Assembly: GCF_958450345.1 (NCBI RefSeq)
Contig: NC_088784.1
Location: forward strand, 92,743,947 to 92,807,946
Direction of reading: 5' to 3'
Source: Calliphora vicina
Lineage: Eukaryota; Arthropoda; Insecta; Diptera; Calliphoridae
DNA: 64,000 nt
This document shows positions 57,471 to 64,000 of the stretch, one piece after another; positions within the stretch are counted from its first letter, which is position 1, and the number at the start of each line of letters is the position of its first letter. Under the pieces are notes generated by a model that was not told where the DNA came from, ran no database searches, and saw only the letters and a list, made by a program, of their open reading frames with translations. The translations under genes were made by a program, and so were the position numbers.

Positions 57471-58029
57471 TTAAAAATTGGTCGAGGTGTTCACACTACT
57501 CAAGCTGAAAAAGATTTTATTCTGAGCTTAAAATATACGGAAAATATATTCGTATAATTGCAGAAATATTAAAGTGTTCCAAAAATGAAGTTTTCAATGC
57601 ACTTCAGTTTTCTGTTTTCAATGCACTAAAAAAAACATAATACTCGAGGAAGAAAGAAAATAATCTCAGCACGCTTGTACCAACTTAAAGTAAGAACTTC
57701 CAAAAAAAATCCATTTAAGTCATCGAGTGAAATCAAAATCGATTTATGTGCATCAGTTACAAGGCGTACAATATATAAAACACTTATAGAAGCTGGATTA
57801 AAGGGAAGAATTCCAAGAAAAGTACTTTAAGTAAACAAAATATAAAAAGGTTATTATTCGCCAATCAACACCTCCGTCGGGAAAATTGGAAAAATGTACT
57901 GTGATCGGATGAAACCAAAATTATTTTCTTTGGGTCTGATGGTAAAAAATATAGAATTTGACTCCAGGTGCACAAAAAAGACCATCAAACATTGTGGAGG
58001 TTCCATAATGATTTGGGGCTGTTAATCGT
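57471..58029 (+). pseudogene. Tc1-type transposase, degenerate and 3' truncated
   Basis: Frames include LCASVTRRTIYKTLIEAGLK (about 57750), RLLFANQHLRRENWKNV, SDETKIIFFGSDGKKY (about 57905-57950) and GGSIMIWGC (about 57997-58022). The sequence then passes into a Transib-like element. Several stops. Confidence 0.75.
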
Positions 58030-58963
58030 CAGTACGCCATTTGAGTTTTTTTGTTGCAAAAATCATAACTTTTGAACCAAATGAGATAATCAAAAAATTT
58101 AAAAAGCATATGATATATTATTGATCAGCCTATGAAATGAGTGTTTGAAAATGGTTCAGGTGTCTACTTATGGGTTAGCTAAAGTTAAATTTGTGGATAT
58201 TTTATGGGAAGTAAAATAAAATATTTTTTAAAATTTTTGATTTTTTATGTTTCTTTTATGATTTAAAATTATGCTTTTATGATTTAAAATTATTGCAAAA
58301 AAATTAAAACAAATTTTTAGGAAAATATTTTTTTTGGTGGATTTTTCACGGTTATATGTTATTTTTGGTATCATATCTTTTTTAAACATATTATCTCTAG
58401 TAAGAAATGGGTCAATAACGTGCAGATTGAAAGTTTTTGCTAGGTAAAGGAATAATCAAAGTACTTATTTTGAAAATATGGCAAATATAGAAATTAATAG
58501 TTTTTTTTTATTTTCCATCAAAGTTGAGAAATATTGAAAAAATGGATAGTTGGTAAATATCTTTTGGAACCATGTATTTTTCCAAAATTTTACCTCTAGC
58601 AAAAAATGGGGCAAGGACGGGCAGCTGAACATTTTTTCATTAGGTAAAGGAATAATCAAAGTACTTAGTTTGAAAATATGGCAAATTTAGAAATTGATAG
58701 TATTTTTTCATCAAAGTTGAGAAATATTGAAGAAATGGATAGTTGGTAAATATCGATTTACCTGGACAAATACAAAGCAAACAGTACAATTTTTTGTATT
58801 AATTTCTTAATAAATAGATCTATCAATAGAATAAACAATAATGATTACCTAAAAATGGTCTGTTTTTTTTTGAAAACTGAAAATCTGTTAAAAAAAATCT
58901 TCTTTAGGGGCACATGAAATTTTTAATTTTTGGAATCTCACTTGTTCTACGGGCGCCACTGTG
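58030..58963. mobile_element. Transib-like element, copy 2 (reversed)
   Basis: Reverse complement of 24598-25647, including the internal tandem duplication. The right end is GGGCGCCACTGTG followed by CGACG; the left end (CAGTACGCCATTTGAG) is eroded. Inserted in or beside the Tc1 remnant. Confidence 0.75.
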
Positions 58964-58998
58964 CGACGATCCATCTGTCTGTATAGGTAGACAAATAC

Positions 58999-59247
58999 AC
59001 ATTTGGCCAATTCACAAGGTCTCTTATCAGTCATATTGTCATAATGTCCTAATATATCACGACTCGGCGGCTCGGCTTAACCGACTCTTAGGCATTCGGC
59101 ACAGGTCTCTGCTTGTTCGTTACGATAACACAATTAACATAGCATACAAAGTAGTATTATTTTAGGAAATTTTATGCTTGAAAACAATAAAAAATATTAG
59201 GACATTATGACAATATGACATAGAGACCTTGTGAACTGACCAATTGT
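58999..59247. repeat. Fold-back element, about 250 bp
   Basis: Two arms of about 52 bp (59003-59055 and 59194-59247; shared CACAAGGTCTC and CATATTGTCATAATGTCCTA) are inverted. The right half also matches window positions 1-135, so this is a dispersed repeat. Confidence 0.7.
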
Positions 59248-60123
59248 TATTGTTGAAAAATATCGTATAATTCATATAACATTCAAACAATTGTTTTAAT
59301 TTTTGGAAGCAGAGACATGTTATTTATACAAAATGCACAAAAATCAGGGCCCATTTTAATTTAGTGTTGTGAATATTTATAAGATTTGGCAAAGCCGAAC
59401 TTACTCTTAATTGTTTTTTTTTAATTTACCATATGACAACACAAGATTTCAGGCAACACTTAATACAACTTTAGCATGCAACAGATTTATCCACATCATA
59501 CACTAAACACAAACAAGTTGTCTTTCATTTTATGGTATGTATGGTGATGTTCGGCTCAAATACACATCAATTTGCGCAGAGAATATTTGTGTGTATATTT
59601 ATTTGGTTCCTATTTAGTTCTTCCATTCTCATTTATAGTTTGAAAGCTGTATAAACCTAAAGAATGAATGAGACAAACTACACAAATTTGTTCAAACTGG
59701 TCATGCGACAGCAAACACTCACACGCTAAAACTGCACAAATGATGGGTTTGTTCAGTTGTAAGTGAATGTTGGAGTGGAAACATGTGTTCGCTTGATATA
59801 TTTTTATGGCTTGTGTAAATTTAATGAATTTAGTATTTATTTATTAAAATATTTAAAGACAAAATCAAACACACCCTTATTTATTATTTGTGCAGTAAAG
59901 TTTATTCAAAACAACAACGAGTTTGCTGTTATTACTTAAGTGAAAAAAGGTTTTAAAAAAATTGTGTTGGTTTTTTATTTGCGCAGTAATATTGTGTGTT
60001 TTTTTATTGGGGTCAAATTGAATGAATTGCTGTACTTGTGACTGACTGTACACAAGTAAATTCCTAAGTTTTTATGATTTGTGTTAATTTTCTTCAGCAT
60101 GTGTAAATAATTTAAACAAAAAA
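59248..60123 (+). other. Upstream region of the MADF-BESS gene
   Basis: No transposon recognised after 59400 and moderate GC at 59480-59790, so this probably holds the promoter and 5' UTR. No TATA box in a convincing position. Confidence 0.35.
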
Positions 60124-61194
60124 ATGGAACATGCTAAATTTTGGCAAGAATTTTTTCAACTTTATAAAGAACTGCCTGCTTTGTGGCGTGTCAAGAGTAC
60201 CGAATATTCTGATCGTGCCTTAAAGTCCAATTGCTATTTACAACTTATAAGAAAACTAAGAGAAGTTTACCCGGATGCAGACAGGGAAATGGTAGTGAGA
60301 AAAATTAATAACTTTCGTACCTCATATAGAAAAGAATTGAGGAGATTGAAAGACAGCCAAGAAGTTGGTAGAGTTTATAAGCCCACATTATGGTATTTTG
60401 ATTGTTTATCATTTTTGGACGATCAAGATGAAAGTGTGGCAGGCAGATTGGTTTACGAAGAAGATAGTATAGAAGAGGTAAACTCAAAATTTGTTTTTAT
60501 TAAATTAGTACCTATATTAAAATAATAAATCATTCATTTCCATTTTAATTTTTAAAGAAAAAACATACAACCAACCAAACTATTATTTCGAGTCCAACAA
60601 AACACCAGCAGTTGCCTACAAAACGTTATATTGAACATAAGCACAGTGATGAGGAAGTGGTAAATATTTATTTTAATTATTTTTAACATTTTATTAAAGC
60701 AAAAATAAATGTCTGTTTTTTAGAATTTACCTACTACATCAAAACGAAGAAAGAAAATTGTCCTCCGTAAAACCCAACAACCCATTAAACTGACTTATGA
60801 GGAACAAAAACAAGCTCAAATTGATGCCGATATTTTGGCCAAATCATGGGCAGTACAATATAAAGAAATGCAAGGAAATCAAAAATTAATTGCAAGAAAA
60901 ATAATATCTGATATTCTATTTCATGGCTGTATGGGAACGCTGAATATGTCTCATACTATTGATATACAAGATATATTACTGAGAAATTCGAACACTGCTA
61001 CACAATCAAATTTGCAGTCCCAGTCGCCCAGGGATTCAAATAGCTCATTTCGTTATGCTGAACAAGAATACTTTAACTTTGAGACGGTTAGGGAATCATC
61101 TATAGCATATAATAGTTCCAGTCCATCTATGTCACCCACAAGGAATGCTGCTTCAGAAATACCAGTCCATGATATTAAATTTGAGGTGCCTTAA
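60124..61194 (+). CDS. MADF-BESS domain protein
   Basis: Three exons (60124-60477, 60558-60659, 60724-61194), all introns phase 0, give 308 aa. Residues about 5-98 form a MADF domain, a Myb/SANT-like DNA-binding fold: FWQEFFQLYKELPALW, then YSDRALKSNCYLQLIRKL, VVRKINNFRTSYRKEL, and the closing LWYFDCLSFL. A basic stretch (SKRRKK) follows in exon 3. A BESS-like motif is at about residues 185-225 (ADILAKSWAVQY-QKLIARKIISDILF), which in this family mediates protein-protein contacts. The tail is Ser-rich. Such proteins (Adf-1, Stwl, Dip3 and relatives) are usually nuclear transcriptional or chromatin regulators; the target here is unknown. The start has a good insect context (AAAAATGG). No close paralogue is in the window. 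Confidence 0.9.
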
Positions 61195-61392
61195 TGTGTT
61201 AGACAAATTTAACGATCGCTTTTTTATGCGATTTTGTAAATGTTCATTATATTTAGTTTCTAGTTATTTACTTTAAATTCTTCAATAATGTTAAATATTT
61301 GAGACTTTAATTTTTAAATATTAGATTTACATAACTTCAAGTTATTGAAATCATGATGTTAGTTATAAACTTAACTATGATCAGTAATTTGA

Positions 61393-61398
61393 AATAAA
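61393..61398 (+). terminator. Poly(A) signal of the MADF-BESS gene
   Basis: AATAAA about 200 nt after the stop codon, followed by AT-rich sequence. First hexamer downstream of the gene. Confidence 0.5.
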
Positions 61399-61574
61399 AA
61401 TTTTCTCCAATAATTACAACTTTATTTCGTTTAATATTTAGTTATAAGATTGAATTACTTATTGTCAGGCCTAGGAAGTAAAGGCATATTCAATAAACAA
61501 ATAAAATTTTTTTACAAAAATGTATAATGCCCCCTATTCAATCGTCAATCAACGCAACTCCTCGATTATTGATC

Positions 61575-61830
61575 ATATTTTTATGCCCACCATCAACAAT
61601 ATTAGTGGTATATAGATTTTGTCATTCCGTTTGTTTCAAAAATTTCATAATTTTCAAAAATATTTTGCTATTTTCTTCAAATATATTGTAGATAATATGA
61701 GTGTCTATAATTGGACATAGCTCACATATAAGAAGAAAGAAAATTATGATCAATCCATAAAGGGCCATAGGATCCACAACTATATAATGATAGGGATTTA
61801 TAATAGATAACGTATCTTATGAACGCGGCA
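61575..61830. repeat. HINE-like 5' fragment beside the composite hAT
   Basis: TTATGCCCACCATCAACAA, then TTTTGTCATTCCGTTTG, resemble a diverged HINE 5' region. The remainder is not matched to another copy. Confidence 0.35.
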
Positions 61831-61839
61831 CAGTGCACA

Positions 61840-63737
61840 TAGACTTGCCACCTTTTGAAATTTCCAAAACGGGACACCACTAAATCAGATCAGAGAACGA
61901 TGGAAAAAAACATGGAAAATGACCTAGCGTGGGTTATAGGACTTGCTGAGTACATTACAAATTGTGTCAAAAAATTTCAGAAACACCTTCAAATTCAGAA
62001 GTTATTCTGAAAAAACCGTTTACAATGATGTTTTTCAACTTATCGATCTGTAACTCATTAATTTTTTGTTCAATTTTTATTTTTTTTAACGTGTTGGGAA
62101 ATAAAACTTATTACGCTTCAAAGTGACATGCATTTATTGATACATTTGTAAGTTATAAGTATTGTTTTTGTTACGATCTTTTTTGATTTGAGTCGCTTTT
62201 CATTGCTTATTTTAATATGAAAGCTTATACAAATTTATATCAATGTATAAAGAAAAGTTCTTAATAAAACATGGTTTTAATTTTTCAAATCGGATGAAAA
62301 CTGTAAAAGTTATTCAAATTTTCATTAATACCTTTTTGAGTATATCCTATTTTATTTATTAAAATCAACAATAACACATTAATTTTAATTGTGTAAAATC
62401 TGGAGAACTATTACTGTGAAAGTCTTCGAACTTTATACAGGAGTAAATAGTTATTTTCGAATATCTGGAGAACTATAATTGTGGAAGTCTTAAAATTTTG
62501 CCATAATATCACCCTTACTATTCTACATTTTTTGGGTGAAAATGTTATTGTGTTAGTGGGCGTGACATCTCTCATACAAAGTAAGTAGTTAATTTCGAAT
62601 ATCTCGAGTACTATAATTGTAAAGTATTTAAACTTTGTATGAATCAAATTCTTGTCAAATTCTCTTCTATACGGAGATTGGCTGAAAATGGGCGAGACTG
62701 AATTTTTTAAAGTAAATAGTTATTTTCAAATATCTGGAGTACTATAATTGTGAAATTCTTCAAACTTTACATGAATCAATTTCATATCACGACATGAAGT
62801 TTAACCAAATTGGGAAGAATCGGAACAAGGTTTAAGTCACCTACCACACAAAGCTCAATTATCATTTTACATAGTTTGGCTGTAAAATGGTCGGGATTGG
62901 ATTAGTGGGAGTGACACCTCCTATACAAAGTATATAGTTAATTTCGAATATCTGGAGTAATTGTAATGTATTTAAACTTTGTATGAATCAAATTCTTATC
63001 ACTGTACAGAGTTTAGCTAAAATGGTCTAGATCGGAACAGTGGGTGTGAAACTTTCCATTCAAAGTACATAGTAAATTTTGAATATCTGGATAATTAAAA
63101 TTGGGAGATTCTTCAAACTTTGTCTGAAATTTTATTCTTTATAATTTTACCTAATTTGTTTCACCTCATTAAAAAAATAGTTTATAAAATCTTTAAAAAT
63201 TTTTTATTTTACTACGTAGGAGTAACGAAGCGCAGCGGGTTATTTAATAAAGTTTACCTATTTCAGTCCATAATTTAAAATTTATATTTTTAATCGCTTT
63301 TATCAGCTTTTTTATTATTATTTGAAGTAATAAATTCGACAAACTCAGTCCATTTCAATGGACCAACAACTCACCTTTAACTAAAGGTACAAGCATCCTA
63401 TAGCGAGTATCGTGCCATTTATTTTTCATGAAAGTTAAATAATCTTTACTAATGAGTTTATTGAAACTCATAGAAGTTAATGCACTAAGTACCTATGTAT
63501 ATTGTTAAATAGTGATATTCAGTTTTTAGAAAATACTATATTTCAGAAAATAAAGCATCCTTGTTTATCGGTATTTCCAATTTTTGATTTTTTTATATTT
63601 TTTTTTGGTAATTAATGAAAAAGTTGTTTTTTTTTAAACGGGACAAATGGCGTCCCGTTCAGAGTATCGCCGGGACACGGGACATTCGACTCTAAAACTG
63701 GTCTGTCCCGTCGAAAACGGGACGGTTGGCAAGTCTA
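61840..63737. mobile_element. hAT element, 1898 bp, composite
   Basis: Flanked by the 8-bp direct repeat AGTGCACA (61832-61839 and 63738-63745). Ends TAGACTTGCCACC and complement of TAGACTTGCCAACC. The right end carries CGGGAC/GTCCCG motifs at least six times. Inside are a copy of repeat F (61929-62350) and a diverged tandem array (62395-63145). No transposase frame seen. Confidence 0.8.
62395..63145. repeat. Diverged tandem array in the composite hAT
   Basis: The phrase ATATCTGGAG-ACTATAATTG, then AAGT-TTCAAACTTTG, occurs about six times, 60 to 220 bp apart. Intervening GTGGGCGTGACA and CATACAAAGTA-ATAGTTA are also repeated. The unit length is irregular. Confidence 0.6.
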
Positions 63738-64000
63738 AGTGCACAGTGGAAAATTTTGGTCATTTTCGGATCAAAAATCTGTAACTTTTGAATGGATGAA
63801 GATTTTTGAAAGATTTTTTTTTGTTGAATAGGTGGGACTTTAAGCCTTAATATGTATTTTTAATCATAAAAATCGAATTGTTAAAAAAAAAGTTACGAAC
63901 GGTTTAAACGGTTTTGTATAAAAGTAATAGTACTACAGTACCTCTAACTCACATATTTTTAGACCGATTTCAAAATTTTAAACAATTATGGATAGACATC

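Overview
The window looks like fly nuclear DNA: a brachyceran dipteran, plausibly a calyptrate such as a blow fly or house-fly relative. Three things suggest this: very AT-rich intergenic DNA; short GT-AG introns of about 60-70 nt beside very long gene-free stretches; and insect-specific families (divergent ionotropic receptors, an SLC17-type transporter, a MADF-BESS protein). Abundant DINE-1/mini-me-like repeats with (GTCY)n microsatellites fit as well. The species is an inference, not a read-out.

Five protein-coding genes are supportable. Two tandem single-exon ionotropic receptor (IR) paralogues lie on the minus strand (20048-21760 and 27733-29469) inside a duplicated segment of about 2.5 kb. 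A large secreted Gln/Pro/Thr-rich mucin-like or cuticular-matrix protein (43152-48340, +, four coding exons, 1666 aa) probably has distant 5' noncoding exons. An SLC17-family transporter (53933-55315, -) lacks its first exon(s) in the visible sequence. A MADF-BESS transcription-factor-like gene (60124-61194, +) has three exons. They show no shared pathway. The IR pair is a chemosensory tandem duplication; the others are unrelated neighbours.

Most of the rest is a nested transposon landscape. Two abundant Helentron-derived families (called HINE-A and HINE-B here) have subterminal inverted repeats, a GTCY microsatellite and a 3' hairpin followed by CTTACTTG. Into and around them are inserted five hAT elements with clear 8-bp target-site duplications (TSDs); a Transib-like element with CACAGTGG ends and a CGTCG duplication; a TTAA-flanked piggyBac MITE; a TA-flanked mariner-type MITE; and a 75-bp TTA-flanked palindrome. 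There are also broken transposases (piggyBac, mariner, Tc1, another IS630-type element, hAT) and a LINE reverse-transcriptase fragment.

Layout: 1-9.3 kb, HINE-B/HINE-A copies with nested hAT, MITE and mariner fragments; 9.3-19.9 kb, repeats and hAT pieces; 19.9-30.2 kb, the IR duplication with HINE-A, hAT, piggyBac MITE and Transib insertions between the copies; 30.2-43.1 kb, HINE-B, IS630-type, piggyBac, mariner, LINE and Tc1 wrecks; 43.1-49.1 kb, the secreted-protein gene; 49.1-53.9 kb, HINE-B, a minisatellite and repeats; 53.9-55.3 kb, SLC17; 55.3-59.3 kb, HINE, hAT, Tc1 and Transib remnants; 60.1-61.4 kb, MADF-BESS; 61.8-63.7 kb, a composite hAT element.

The observations I consider most worth checking are: the shared design of the hAT families, each with its own iterated subterminal motif; the RSS-heptamer-like Transib ends; the mosaic identity of the two IR genes; and the stop-free 3n intron in the SLC17 gene.
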